Positions 6,498 through 14,785 of a stretch of DNA of 32,304 nt are shown here, piece after piece. The notes under the pieces are model-generated. The model saw only the letters and a program-made list of their open reading frames with translations. It had not been told where the DNA came from and ran no database searches. The position numbers and the translations under genes are program-made. Positions within the stretch are counted from its first letter, which is position 1, and each line of letters opens with the position of its first letter. This DNA is from Ktedonobacteria bacterium (GTDB taxonomy: Bacteria; Chloroflexota; Ktedonobacteria; Ktedonobacterales; JACDGC01): the NCBI GenBank assembly GCA_027459785.1, contig DAIDGU010000074.1:1-32304 (forward strand), written 5' to 3'.

Positions 6498-8156
6498 ATG
6501 GCTGGCAGTAAGGAGCAGCGCCCAGGTGACAAGCAGGCCACACCGGCCTCGCTGCTGGGATTACCGCTGGACCCCACCGGCGTGCCAAACCTGGATGAGG
6601 TCTTGGGCGGCGGCCTACCGCGCGGCTCACTGACGATCATCGTCGGCCCGCCGGGCAGCGGCAAAACGACGCTGGCGAACCAGATGGCCTTCGCGGCGGC
6701 GCGCACCGGGCGCAAGGCGATGGTATTCACCGCGCTGTCCGAGCCAACGAGCAAGCTTATCGCCCACCTGCGTACCTTCAGCTTTTACGATGCGGAAGTG
6801 ATCGGCGAGTACGTCCAATTTCTGAGCCTGCAACAATTCCTCACCGAAGGGTTGGAGGCGACGGGCGAGGAGATGATCAACACCGCCCACAAGGCCGGCG
6901 CGGGCCTGGTGGTGCTTGACGGCTTTCGCGGCATCCGGGGCGTGGATGTTGACCAGCAAGCGGCACGACGCTTTTTATTCGATGTCGGCACCACCCTCAG
7001 CACGCTGGGGACCACCACCATCATCACCAGCGAAGCCGACGCCCGCGACCCCTCGTTTTTCCCCGAAGCGACAACGGCGGATGTCATCATCGGTTTACAT
7101 TATGATCTGCGCGGCGTGCGGCAATGGCGCAATGTCGAGATCATCAAGATGCGCGGGGCCGCGCCCTTGCAGGGGTTACACGGCTTCGGGCTGGATCATA
7201 ATGGGGTCGTCGTCTTCCCGCGCCTGGAAGCGCGCATCGCTCAGGATGTGAGCAACACGGCGACGCAGATCGCGCAGTTCCCTCAGACACCCGCCATGCC
7301 AGTGCCACGTGCGCCCTTCGGGCTGCCAGAATTCGACGCCGCGCTCGACGGCGGCCTGACACGCGGCACCAGCACGCTCCTCGCCGGCAGCCTGGGTAGC
7401 GGCAAGACCTTTCTGGCGCTGCATTTCGCCCTGACGGGAGCTAGAGCCGGCGAACCCACCGTCTATGTTGGTTTCCGCGAGAGCGTGGGGCAATTACTGG
7501 AGAAAACCGCTCCTTTCGCACTGGGAGCCGAGTTGCGTACCGCGCTGGGGCCGGCAGGCAATCTGACGCTCTTGCGCTGGGCGCCGGTGGAACTCGATCC
7601 GAACATCGTCGCCGATCGCATCCTGGCAACCTTAGACGCGACCAAAGCGCGCCGCCTGGTGGTGGATAGCATCGCCGAGATGGAGCGCGGCGTCTATGAC
7701 TATTCGCCCAATCGTGTCCATAACTACATGGCGGCGCTGCTGGAAGCCCTGCGCCAGCGCAACGTGACGGCGCTTTTCATCAAGGAGGTACGGCAACAGG
7801 CGACGCTGGAGATCGACTTTTCCGATGCGCCGATCTCGGTGCTGGCGGAAAACGTCATCTATCTGCGCCAGGTCGATTATCGGGGCCATCTGCATCGGCT
7901 GATCTCCGTCCTCAAGACGCGCTTTTCCGCGCACGACTCGTCCACCCTGCGCGAATTCACCATCATCCCTCCCCAGGGCATCCATGTCATGTCGTTGCTG
8001 GAAAGCGAGACGGGGCTGATGACCGCGCTGGCCCAAAGTGAACTGGGGACGGGGCTGAATCTGCCGCGCCGCAACACGCGGCCACGTCAGCGTGGCATGA
8101 AGAATGCGGGCGATACGGGCGATGCTGACGAGACGACTGCGGAGGATGCCCCGTGA
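6498..8156 (+). CDS. KaiC-like double RecA-fold ATPase
   Basis: The 552-residue protein carries two RecA/KaiC domains. Domain 1 has Walker A GPPGSGKTT (50-58) and Walker B GLVVLDGF. Domain 2 has Walker A GSLGSGKTF (about 297-305) and Walker B RRLVVDSIAEME. Each follows the family's entry motif (LDEVLGGGLPRG, FDAALDGGLTRG). The S/T autophosphorylation segment of cyanobacterial KaiC is not visible, and no kaiA or kaiB is nearby, so this is a KaiC-family signalling ATPase, not evidence of a clock. The start is ATG 6498 with GAGG six bases upstream; an open in-frame extension back to 6336 looks non-coding. Its stop overlaps the start of a receiver protein by four bases (GTGA), implying coupled translation and joint function. 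A TATACT at 6279-6284 may be its -10. Confidence 0.9.
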   Translation: MAGSKEQRPGDKQATPASLLGLPLDPTGVPNLDEVLGGGLPRGSLTIIVGPPGSGKTTLANQMAFAAARTGRKAMVFTALSEPTSKLIAHLRTFSFYDAEVIGEYVQFLSLQQFLTEGLEATGEEMINTAHKAGAGLVVLDGFRGIRGVDVDQQAARRFLFDVGTTLSTLGTTTIITSEADARDPSFFPEATTADVIIGLHYDLRGVRQWRNVEIIKMRGAAPLQGLHGFGLDHNGVVVFPRLEARIAQDVSNTATQIAQFPQTPAMPVPRAPFGLPEFDAALDGGLTRGTSTLLAGSLGSGKTFLALHFALTGARAGEPTVYVGFRESVGQLLEKTAPFALGAELRTALGPAGNLTLLRWAPVELDPNIVADRILATLDATKARRLVVDSIAEMERGVYDYSPNRVHNYMAALLEALRQRNVTALFIKEVRQQATLEIDFSDAPISVLAENVIYLRQVDYRGHLHRLISVLKTRFSAHDSSTLREFTIIPPQGIHVMSLLESETGLMTALAQSELGTGLNLPRRNTRPRQRGMKNAGDTGDADETTAEDAP

Positions 8157-8635
8157 ATGGCGGAGATCCCAAGACTGGCGCACGCGACCAGCCGACCCAA
8201 CAGGCAACAGCCGCCGCACTGCATCCGGCTTCGGCGGCGCTGCCACCCCTTGTGCTTATCGTCGAAGATGAAGCGCCCATCGCTGAGGCCATCGCGCTGA
8301 TCGTCGCCGACGAGGGCTATGAACCTTTGATCGCGGCGCACGGCTTGCAAGGGCTGGAGTTGGTGCGTTCGCGTCACCCGGCGTTGATCACAACGGACTA
8401 TATGATGCCTAATATGAACGGCGACGAGTTCATCGACACGGTCCATCGAGAAGCTGCGGCGGATGGAGGCACGCCACCGCCGATCATCTTGATCACCGCT
8501 GTCGTATCCCAGCGTGTTCGCAAAATCAATGCCGATGCGTTTCTGGCGAAGCCTTTCAATATCGACGATCTCTCCGCCTTGTTGCACCGTTTCCTCGACA
8601 GCTACGATGCCTCGCGCAATGGCTCCCAACCCTGA
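8153..8635 (+). CDS. Stand-alone response-regulator receiver domain
   Basis: The 160-residue protein has a 30-residue flexible alanine/proline-rich head and then one CheY-like receiver domain. It shows the acidic pair in LIVEDEAPIA, phospho-acceptor D82 in TTDYMMPNMNG, the switch T in LITAV and K133 in FLAKPF. There is no output domain, so it should act through protein contact. GTG 8153 is used: GGAGG stands seven bases upstream, and the codon overlaps the stop of the KaiC-like gene. This tight coupling makes the ATPase the likely partner or target. No histidine kinase is encoded in the window, so the phosphodonor is unknown. Confidence 0.9.
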   Translation: MNGGDPKTGARDQPTQQATAAALHPASAALPPLVLIVEDEAPIAEAIALIVADEGYEPLIAAHGLQGLELVRSRHPALITTDYMMPNMNGDEFIDTVHREAAADGGTPPPIILITAVVSQRVRKINADAFLAKPFNIDDLSALLHRFLDSYDASRNGSQP

Positions 8636-8660
8636 ACCCCTGTACACCAGCCATTCCGGT

Positions 8661-9812
8661 TCAGGGCGCGCCCTGATAGTCACGTCCGCTACGGCGCAAG
8701 AGCCACAAAAAGAACGGTCCCCCGACCAGCGCCGAAATGACGCCGAGCGGTATCTCCGCATTCGTGATGAGCGTGCGCGCCAGCACGTCGGCCCACACGA
8801 TGAAGATGCTGCCGGCCAGCGCGACGGTGGGCAACAAGACGCGATGGCGTGGCCCCAGCACCATCCGGCAGACATGTGGCACGAAGAGGCCGACGAAGCC
8901 GACCAGGCCGCTGAGCGAGACGGCGGCGGCCACCAGCAGCGCGGCCACGGCGACGATAACCAGCTTCATCTGCTCCACACGCACGCCCAGGTGCAGCGCG
9001 CCCTCCTCGCCCAGCGCGAAGGTGTCGAGCACCGGCGCGAGCAGCAGCGCGGCCCCCAGGCCGAGTGCGCAGAGCAGCGCGACGACGCCGATCTGTGGCC
9101 ACGTCGGCGCGTTGATGCCGCCGGCAAGCCAGGCGAAGATCGAGCCGAGCTGCCGCCCGACAATGGGATCTTGCATGATGATGAGCGTTTGGGCCGCACC
9201 CAGCAGCGCGCTCACCGCGACGCCGGCCAGGATGAGCGTGACGACGGGCGTGCGTTGCCCCACGCGCGCCAGCCCATAGACGCACGCGACAGCCGCCAAT
9301 GCACCGGCAAAGCTCAGCGCCGGCAGCCCATATCGCGCGATCAGGTTGGGGTCCAGCCCCAGCGCGAGCGTCACCGGCCCCAACAGCGCGAAGGCCAGCG
9401 TCGCCCCCAGTGCCGCGCCGGATGAGATGCCCAGCAGGAAGGGATCGGCCAGGGGATTACGCAGCAAGCCCTGAAAGAGCGCGCCGGCCAGCGCCAGCGA
9501 GGCACCCACCAACGCGCCCGCCGCCACGCGCGGGAAGCGCACGATCCAGATGATATTATCGTCGCCCGCACTCCACGTCTGGCGTAGGTGCAGGAATGGC
9601 AGCAGGTGGTGCACCAGGATCGCCGCGATCGTCCCCGCTGGAATCGCCACCGGCCCGAAATCGGTCGCCAGCACCAGCGAGAGCGGCACCGCCGCCGCCA
9701 ACAGCACCACCGTGCTGGCCCGCCGCCACGCTTGCCGTCCGCGCGCCACATTCGCCACGCTAGTTACGGCCTTTGAGCGCGGTTTCTCCGCCATCGTGTC
9801 TATCTTCGTCAT
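8661..9812 (-). CDS. FecCD/BtuC-family ABC transporter permease
   Basis: The 383-residue protein has roughly ten hydrophobic helices and the FecCD family segments FPRVAAGALVGASLALAGA, NPLADPFLLGISSGAALGA, LGVRVEQMK and GLVGFVGLFVPHVCRM. Such permeases pass ferric siderophores, haem or cobalamin through the inner membrane with an ATPase and a binding protein. Neither partner is encoded nearby, so this is an orphan subunit here. The N terminus carries a basic cytosolic head. ATG 9810-9812 is preceded by AAGGGA at good spacing. A TACAAT read leftwards at 9869-9864 is a possible -10. It is convergent with the receiver gene and divergent from the sigma/anti-sigma pair. The substrate is not determinable. 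Confidence 0.9.
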   Translation of the reverse strand: MTKIDTMAEKPRSKAVTSVANVARGRQAWRRASTVVLLAAAVPLSLVLATDFGPVAIPAGTIAAILVHHLLPFLHLRQTWSAGDDNIIWIVRFPRVAAGALVGASLALAGALFQGLLRNPLADPFLLGISSGAALGATLAFALLGPVTLALGLDPNLIARYGLPALSFAGALAAVACVYGLARVGQRTPVVTLILAGVAVSALLGAAQTLIIMQDPIVGRQLGSIFAWLAGGINAPTWPQIGVVALLCALGLGAALLLAPVLDTFALGEEGALHLGVRVEQMKLVIVAVAALLVAAAVSLSGLVGFVGLFVPHVCRMVLGPRHRVLLPTVALAGSIFIVWADVLARTLITNAEIPLGVISALVGGPFFLWLLRRSGRDYQGAP

Positions 9813-10004
9813 GTATCCCTTGCCACTTCGCTTGCTTACACCCGTTGGCCCAGCTTATTCGTTATTGTACGATAGCGGACGATGGTTTGCAGAGACAGCA
9901 TACAGGGGCAACCGATTACTTGATGAGGGTGTTACCTGTGGCGGGGTTCGTCGGTGTCATGAGTGACGGCAAACGACGACAGCACACGGGAGGGCGGCGC
10001 AACG

Positions 10005-10631
10005 ATGGCGATGGCACAGGCACACGGCGCGGGAGCGGGGTGGTGCGCGTGGCGCGGCTGGTGGATGGCGCGGCTGGACCGCCGCGCGGAGCCGGTGGGC
10101 GCACACGACGAACCGCGCGCGGGGCCAATGGTGGTCGTGGATGACTTCGAGCCGTTCGTGCGCCGCTATGAACGCGCCGTGCTGAATTACCTTTGGCGCA
10201 TGCTGGCCGACGAGGCGGCGGCCTATGACCTGTGCCAGGAAGTCTTCGTGCGCGCCTGGCAACACTATGCCACCATCCAGACGTATGAGCAGCCGTTGAG
10301 TTGGCTGTTGCGCGTGGGAACGAATCTGGCGCTGAACTATCGCCAGCGCCGCGCGGCTCCCGTCGGCGCAGCCATCCCGCTGGACGAGATGAACGATCCG
10401 GGCCGGAGCGACCCCGCCACGCAAGTGGTGGAACACGAGTTGGTGCGCGGGCTGCTGGCGCAGTTGCCGCCGAAACGCCGGGCCGCCTTGATCTTGCACG
10501 AGGTCTATGGCTTACCCTGCGCGGAGGTCGCTGTGCTGCTAGGGATGACGCTGGACGCCGTGAAGATGGCGCTGAGCCGGGCGCGGGCGCAATTCCGCGC
10601 GCTCTATCTGCGTGCGGAGGGCCAGCCATGA
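10005..10631 (+). CDS. ECF sigma factor paired with an anti-sigma gene
   Basis: About 208 residues with sigma region 2 (FVRRYERAVLNYLWRMLADEAAAYDLCQEVFVRAW, then PLSWLLRVGTNLALNYRQRR) and region 4 (LPPKRRAALILHEVYGLPCAEVA, then TLDAVKMALSRARAQFR). The start is uncertain: ATG 10005 has GGGAGGG ten bases upstream and is preferred, GTG 9963 is longer, and ATG 10128 sits just before the conserved part. The stop overlaps the next gene by four bases (ATGA), so the pair is translated together in fixed ratio, as usual for ECF sigma/anti-sigma units. Spacer 9813-10004 probably holds the promoter, but I see no convincing match there. Confidence 0.9.
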   Translation: MAMAQAHGAGAGWCAWRGWWMARLDRRAEPVGAHDEPRAGPMVVVDDFEPFVRRYERAVLNYLWRMLADEAAAYDLCQEVFVRAWQHYATIQTYEQPLSWLLRVGTNLALNYRQRRAAPVGAAIPLDEMNDPGRSDPATQVVEHELVRGLLAQLPPKRRAALILHEVYGLPCAEVAVLLGMTLDAVKMALSRARAQFRALYLRAEGQP

Positions 10632-11506
10632 ATGATGCCGCTTTGCCGTCGGATTGCTCATCCGGCTATGCCTTCACCACGTTTTCCGCCTGGCGCGACC
10701 ACCTGTTGCCAGCAGATGAGGCCCAACGCTTCAGCTCGCACCTGGCGAGCTGCGCCACTTGCTGCCAATGGCTGGTGGCCAGCGAAGCACTGACGCGCAG
10801 CCTCGTGGGAGCACGGGAATTGGCACCGGGCGACCGTGTTTGGCGCGGCGTGCGCGCCCGCTTAATGCAGAAAGAGCGACCGATCATGCGTACACACGCA
10901 CTCTGGGGCGGCGTTTCCGCCGTGGCCATTATCATCCTGCTAGCCGTCTTGTTCGCTAAGGTCTTTGCCAGCACCGGCCCATCAACGCCGGGATCGCACA
11001 CGACCACCGTCCCGGCCACGGCGACGGCAATCGCCTTCATCCAGCCGACGGCCACGCCTGGGGCAGCTACGTCACCCGTGGCGACGCCAGCCGCCACCGC
11101 GACACCCAGCCCAACGCCGGCTCCCGCCTGCTCTGGTACCGCGAATTCCGGTGGCAACACGCTCGCCAACGTCCCCTTGCCGCCGGGAACGCTTTTAGGT
11201 GGCGGGTCGCTAGGTGCAGCGGACGGCGTCCAATATTCCTACTCATTCGACCGCATCAGCACCTGCACGCCCAGCAGCACACCCGCCAGCGTGCGCGGCT
11301 TTTTCGCCACCCAGATGCCCGCCAACGGCTGGACGCAGACCAGCACCTTTCCCGACGGCACCGCTGGCAAATGCGCCGATCAGTATTGCTGGACGCGCAG
11401 CACCGGCGCGAAGACCGCGCGCTACGTCGGCCTGCTGGCTGTGCAAGCACAAGGCCGCAACACCGTTTATGTGCTGGATGTGTTGAACCTGGTCTATAAC
11501 AACTGA
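10628..11506 (+). CDS. Membrane anti-sigma factor with zinc-binding head and exported domain
   Basis: The 292-residue protein starts with a cytosolic zf-HC2-type anti-sigma head (HLLPADEAQRFSSHLASCATC; H and CxxC ligands visible). One membrane helix follows at about residues 98-118 (VSAVAIIILLAVLFAKVFA). Then comes a long Thr/Pro/Ala linker (TATPGAATSPVATPAAT) and an exported domain of about 110 residues with four cysteines. The head should hold the upstream ECF sigma factor at the membrane, and the outer domain would sense an envelope signal. ATG 10628 overlaps the sigma stop and has GGAGG seven bases upstream; a longer upstream frame is a shadow of the sigma gene. The outer-domain family is not recognised. 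Confidence 0.85.
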   Translation: MNDAALPSDCSSGYAFTTFSAWRDHLLPADEAQRFSSHLASCATCCQWLVASEALTRSLVGARELAPGDRVWRGVRARLMQKERPIMRTHALWGGVSAVAIIILLAVLFAKVFASTGPSTPGSHTTTVPATATAIAFIQPTATPGAATSPVATPAATATPSPTPAPACSGTANSGGNTLANVPLPPGTLLGGGSLGAADGVQYSYSFDRISTCTPSSTPASVRGFFATQMPANGWTQTSTFPDGTAGKCADQYCWTRSTGAKTARYVGLLAVQAQGRNTVYVLDVLNLVYNN

Positions 11507-11549
11507 CGAGACGGTGCGGACGAACGCGAACACACAAGCCACGCAACAG

Positions 11550-11595
11550 CACGAAAGTCACGAAACTATGTTTCAGCCCTTTCGTGCTTTTCGTG
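11550..11595. terminator. Hairpin after the anti-sigma gene
   Basis: CACGAAAGTCACGAAA (11550-11565) pairs with TTTCGTGCTTTTCGTG (11580-11595) at 14 of 16 positions around a 14-base loop. It lies 43 bases after the anti-sigma stop and could end or protect that transcript. There is no U-run, so it may be a dispersed repeat instead. Confidence 0.45.
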
Positions 11596-11600
11596 GAATT

Positions 11601-11759
11601 TATACCCCTTGCGGGTAAAGACGGTGGTCATTGGGACCGGACAGACAGGAATGTCTGTCCTCCGGGGTTATGGAGAATGGTGGTCCTCCAGGGGAGCGTA
11701 GTGACCGACAGGAATGGCGGTCCTCCGTTATCCATACTATTCACCCGCAAAGGGTATTA
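11601..11759. repeat. REP-palindrome element bounded by imperfect inverted repeats
   Basis: TATACCCCTTGCGGGTAAA (11601-11619) faces TCACCCGCAAAGGGTATTA (11741-11759), an imperfect terminal inverted repeat. Inside lie one intact palindrome GACAGACAGGAATGTCTGTC (11640-11659) followed by CTCCGGGG, and degenerate copies around 11671-11728, including the GTAG that precedes such palindromes. The palindrome is the one that surrounds the transposase remnant at 16.8-17.5 kb. The whole stretch looks like a small non-autonomous mobile unit between two genes. Confidence 0.65.
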
Positions 11760-11790
11760 GTGGCCTTCGTGTTCCCGTCCTCCCGGCCAT

Positions 11791-13551
11791 TTACGCCGGC
11801 ACGATGGGCAACACGACATGCGACGGGTGGGCGGCGTCGTGCAAGATAGTCTGGCGCGCGGCCACGCCCTCTGCGCCCTCGGCATAGGGTGCGTCGGTGT
11901 TCAGGTTGCGGTCCCAGCGCGGGAAGTTGCTGCTGGTGACATCCAGGCGGATGCGGTGGCCGGGCAGGAAGACGTTGCTCGTCGCCCAGAGATCGATGGT
12001 GTATTCGTAAACCTGGCCGGGTGTGATCAAGGATTCGTTGGCCACGCCGTCGCGCATACGGGCGCGGATGATGCCGTCCGTCAGGTTCTGCGCGAAGCCG
12101 TCGGGGTAGACATCCACCAGGCGCGCGACGAAATCGGTATCGGGCGCGTCGCTGGCGGCAAAGAGCGTGACGGTGATGGGGCCAGTCACTTCCACCGGCG
12201 CGGCGAGCGGCTCCGAGGTATAGACCAGCATATCCGTGCGCGCCTCGATGGTGCGCTGATCCTGCGGCCCGGCGGGGAAGCGCGGGTGAACCAGCAGCGC
12301 GCCGCCCAGCGTCGGCACGGGATGGGCCGGATCATAGGTATACTGATCGCTGGTCTCGCCGGCGGGCATGGTGGGGCTGAGCGTGCCATCGCCGCTGCTG
12401 GAGTTCGCCTGGCCGTCGCTGTGCAGGTACCACGGCGTGGGGACGGCGCGGGCCAGCGGCCACTCGTTTTCCATGCGCCACTGGTTGATGCCCATCACGA
12501 AGATCTGCACCGGCGGCTCTTGCTCGATACCGTTGGGGACGCCCTTGAGGAAATGGTCGAACCAGCGCAGTTGCAGGCTCTGGAAGTCGATCTGCAAATT
12601 GATGAAGGCGGCGGTGGACGCGAAGCCGAAATCGACCGCGCCGATGCGCTCGTCCTGGCTGCCGTGCGTCCAGGGGCCGATGAGCAGCTTTTGCGGCGCA
12701 CGCTGGCGGCGTTGCAGTTCCATATAGTTGCGCAGCGTGCCGGCGAGGAAGATGTCATACCAGCCGCCGGCGTGGAAGGCGGGGGTGTTGGCCAGCGCGT
12801 CGTAGCCGGGAGCGACGCTGGCAAGATCCAGATATTCAGCGTCGTTGCGCCGATCCAGGCCCATGTCGAAGTCGTTCAGCGCGTCGTCGCCGCGCCGCAT
12901 GCTATAACCCTTCACCGGCAGTTCGGCATAACCGTGTGCCGGCATCGCATCCAGATCGCCCGCGATGCGCATGAGCGCGCCGCCGATCTGGCGGGGATCG
13001 CCGGTGCCACGGGCGCGGCGCAAGGCGGTATCCATGGAATTGAGCAGCGACCAGTGGCGCGTCAGGCCCAGTTCGACGGCCCCGCCGCGCATATACATGC
13101 CGTCTTGCGCGTCGGCCCAGGTGACGAAGGGAATGAGCGTCTTCAGATGCGGCGGCTGCTCGCGTGCTGCCGCCCACTGGGTGAAGCCGAAGTAGGATGC
13201 GCCATACATACCGACATGGCCGTTGCTGCCCGGCACCTGCGCCGCCCACTCCACAGCGTCATACCCGTCGGCGCGTTCGTTGATGAAGGGGTGCCACTCG
13301 CCCGCCGAGGTGAAGCGCCCGCGTGTATCCTGCACGATGACGATGTACCCCAGCCGCGCCGCCTGATACGCATTCAGCACAGCGTTGCCCAGCGGGAAGT
13401 CCTTGCCATACGGCAGGCGCGTCAGCAATACCGGGAAGGGACCGTCCCCGCTGGGGCGAAAAACATTGGCATTCAACACCGTGCCGTCGCGCATCGTCGC
13501 GGGGACGTTGAACTCCACCTGAACATTATAACCGGTTGTCGGCGTGGTCAT
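11791..13551 (-). CDS. CocE/NonD-family (X-Pro dipeptidyl-peptidase-like) hydrolase
   Basis: The 586-residue protein fits the S15/CocE family in length and order. An alpha/beta-hydrolase domain carries the nucleophile elbow GASYFG with Ser119, the early strand motif RDGTVLNANVFRP, and the VQDTRGR segment. A His candidate is in PWTHGSQDERIG. A C-terminal jelly-roll domain contains DTDFVARLVDVYPDG and PGHRIRLDVTSSNFPRWDRN. Family members hydrolyse esters (cocaine, acylated antibiotics) or X-Pro peptides. No signal peptide is seen, so it is probably cytosolic. I chose ATG 13551 because the AGGAG lies between it and an upstream GTG in frame. A candidate promoter (TTGCAC, 18 bases, TACCAT) lies at 13656-13627. 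The substrate is unknown. Confidence 0.9.
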   Translation of the reverse strand: MTTPTTGYNVQVEFNVPATMRDGTVLNANVFRPSGDGPFPVLLTRLPYGKDFPLGNAVLNAYQAARLGYIVIVQDTRGRFTSAGEWHPFINERADGYDAVEWAAQVPGSNGHVGMYGASYFGFTQWAAAREQPPHLKTLIPFVTWADAQDGMYMRGGAVELGLTRHWSLLNSMDTALRRARGTGDPRQIGGALMRIAGDLDAMPAHGYAELPVKGYSMRRGDDALNDFDMGLDRRNDAEYLDLASVAPGYDALANTPAFHAGGWYDIFLAGTLRNYMELQRRQRAPQKLLIGPWTHGSQDERIGAVDFGFASTAAFINLQIDFQSLQLRWFDHFLKGVPNGIEQEPPVQIFVMGINQWRMENEWPLARAVPTPWYLHSDGQANSSSGDGTLSPTMPAGETSDQYTYDPAHPVPTLGGALLVHPRFPAGPQDQRTIEARTDMLVYTSEPLAAPVEVTGPITVTLFAASDAPDTDFVARLVDVYPDGFAQNLTDGIIRARMRDGVANESLITPGQVYEYTIDLWATSNVFLPGHRIRLDVTSSNFPRWDRNLNTDAPYAEGAEGVAARQTILHDAAHPSHVVLPIVPA

Positions 13552-13626
13552 CGCTACGTTGCTCCTCTCGCGCACCTCTGCGCTACCGTGTGTCGCATTC
13601 GACTATGTGTTTCAGTTCGTATCATC

Positions 13627-13656
13627 ATGGTAGCGCATGGATGGCGTCCGGTGCAA
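13627..13656 (-). promoter_or_regulatory. Candidate promoter of the CocE-type hydrolase
   Basis: Leftward TTGCAC (13656-13651), 18 bases, TACCAT (13632-13627), roughly 75 bases before the ATG. Motif match only. Confidence 0.4.
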
Positions 13657-13676
13657 CCTGCCTTTATGCCACGCGA

Positions 13677-14558
13677 TCAGGTGCGCGCGGTGTGCGGTGC
13701 GAGGCTGTAGCGTTCAAAGAGATAGCTGCCGCTATGTTTGAGGCTGCGCAAGATGGCCCAGGGGGCGCTGGCGGGCGCGAAGGCGACGCCTTCCACCAGG
13801 CCGGGGCGTGGCATGGCCAGGGATCTGCCGGCAAACTGAGGTGCGCGAGTGAGGAACAGTTCGTCGAGCGCGCCCGTCGCCAGGAACGCGCCCAGCAGGG
13901 CCGCGCCGCCCTCGCACAACGCCAGGCGCACGCCGCGTTCCGCCCGCAGCCGGCGCAGCAGCGCCGCCGGTGGCACGCTGGCACCGAAGGACCAGACGGT
14001 GGTATTCGGCGCGGCACCAGTGATATCGCCCAGCCTGGCCGCGCCGGCATCTGTGGTAGCAATGATCGCCGGCTGCTCTGGGCGCTGGACGAGCGCGCCG
14101 GTGAGATCGATTTGTCCGCTGGCGGTGACGACGATAGCCAGCGGTGGCGCGCTGCCCTTGCCCAAGCGCGTGCGCTGCGCGGCCAGCACTGCCGCGCCGG
14201 CGGGCCAGATCGCTGCTGGCGTCGGCAAAAAGCGCCGCGCCGCATGATACGTCTTGCTGCCCCAGATGACGGCGTCCGCCCGCGCCCGCAAGATGCCCAT
14301 CACAGCATGGTCGATGGCACTGCCGCCACTGATCTCGCCGCCCGTGTCTTGCTTCGGTAGATTGAAAGAGGTGATGCCGTCGATAGTAGCGACAAAATTA
14401 GCGTAGCAATACGCGCGATCCCCTTCCACTGTGCTGTCAGTGACAGGCAGATCGAGCGGCATGACGAGGTCGCCCCCATAGAGCGCCAGGAGGTCCGGCA
14501 CCAGGATAGGCGTGGCGAGCGGCGGATTATCGTCGAACAGCGTGATCAAGGGGTCCAC
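13677..14558 (-). CDS. RibD C-terminal / dihydrofolate reductase-fold NADPH reductase
   Basis: The 293-residue protein has the RibD-C fold features: YANFVATIDGITSF near residue 53, the ligand/NADPH segment ADAVIWGSKTYHAARR, and the C-terminal block RLALCEGGAALLGAFLATGALDELFLT. In riboflavin synthesis this domain reduces the pyrimidinone ribosyl side chain with NADPH. The deaminase half of RibD is absent and no other rib genes are nearby, so it may be a stand-alone reductase of the same fold with another substrate. The start is GTG 14556-14558 with GGAG eight bases upstream. An extended -10 (TGATATAAC) lies at 14602-14594. The gene is co-oriented with the CocE-type hydrolase but is separated from it by that gene's own promoter region. 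Confidence 0.85.
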   Translation of the reverse strand: MDPLITLFDDNPPLATPILVPDLLALYGGDLVMPLDLPVTDSTVEGDRAYCYANFVATIDGITSFNLPKQDTGGEISGGSAIDHAVMGILRARADAVIWGSKTYHAARRFLPTPAAIWPAGAAVLAAQRTRLGKGSAPPLAIVVTASGQIDLTGALVQRPEQPAIIATTDAGAARLGDITGAAPNTTVWSFGASVPPAALLRRLRAERGVRLALCEGGAALLGAFLATGALDELFLTRAPQFAGRSLAMPRPGLVEGVAFAPASAPWAILRSLKHSGSYLFERYSLAPHTART

Positions 14559-14593
14559 AGAGCTACTCCGTTCATCAAGCGGGAACTAGCTCT

Positions 14594-14602
14594 GTTATAT
14601 CA
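14594..14602 (-). promoter_or_regulatory. Extended -10 promoter of the RibD-C reductase
   Basis: Leftward TG-A-TATAAC, with the hexamer at 14599-14594, about 36 bases before the GTG start. No matching -35 is present, which an extended -10 can tolerate. Confidence 0.4.
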
Positions 14603-14666
14603 TAATGGGCGCGGGGCCAGGCACGTTTCACCACGGGATCATTTTGCCATTATGTCTGTCGGAGCA

Positions 14667-14688
14667 GGGCAAGCACAAGGCATTGCCC
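14667..14688. repeat. Short hairpin in the reductase-lexA spacer
   Basis: GGGCAA (14667-14672) and TTGCCC (14683-14688) pair around a 10-base loop. CCACCG-gttg-CGGTGG (14761-14776) forms a second stem just after the lexA stop. The wording of the spacer (CAAGGCATTGCCCCTA, TGGTCGCCC) resembles intergenic repeats of other bacteria, from memory. No gene is convincing in 14559-14785. One of these stems may end the lexA transcript. Confidence 0.35.
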
Positions 14689-14785
14689 CTATATGTGGTC
14701 GCCCTGGTCCCCCGCGACTACCTTGCCATGCGGTCTACCCTTCTGGTCCGCCCCTGTTCCCCACCGGTTGCGGTGGTTGCCAGGG

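Noticed and set aside
6498..8635. Circadian clock locus
   Set aside because: No kaiA or kaiB and no visible autophosphorylation segment; KaiC-like ATPases are widespread outside clocks.
11818..13710. Long plus-strand open frame (630 codons)
   Set aside because: It lies antisense over the CocE-type hydrolase, has no recognisable motif or ribosome site, and reflects high-GC codon bias of the real gene.
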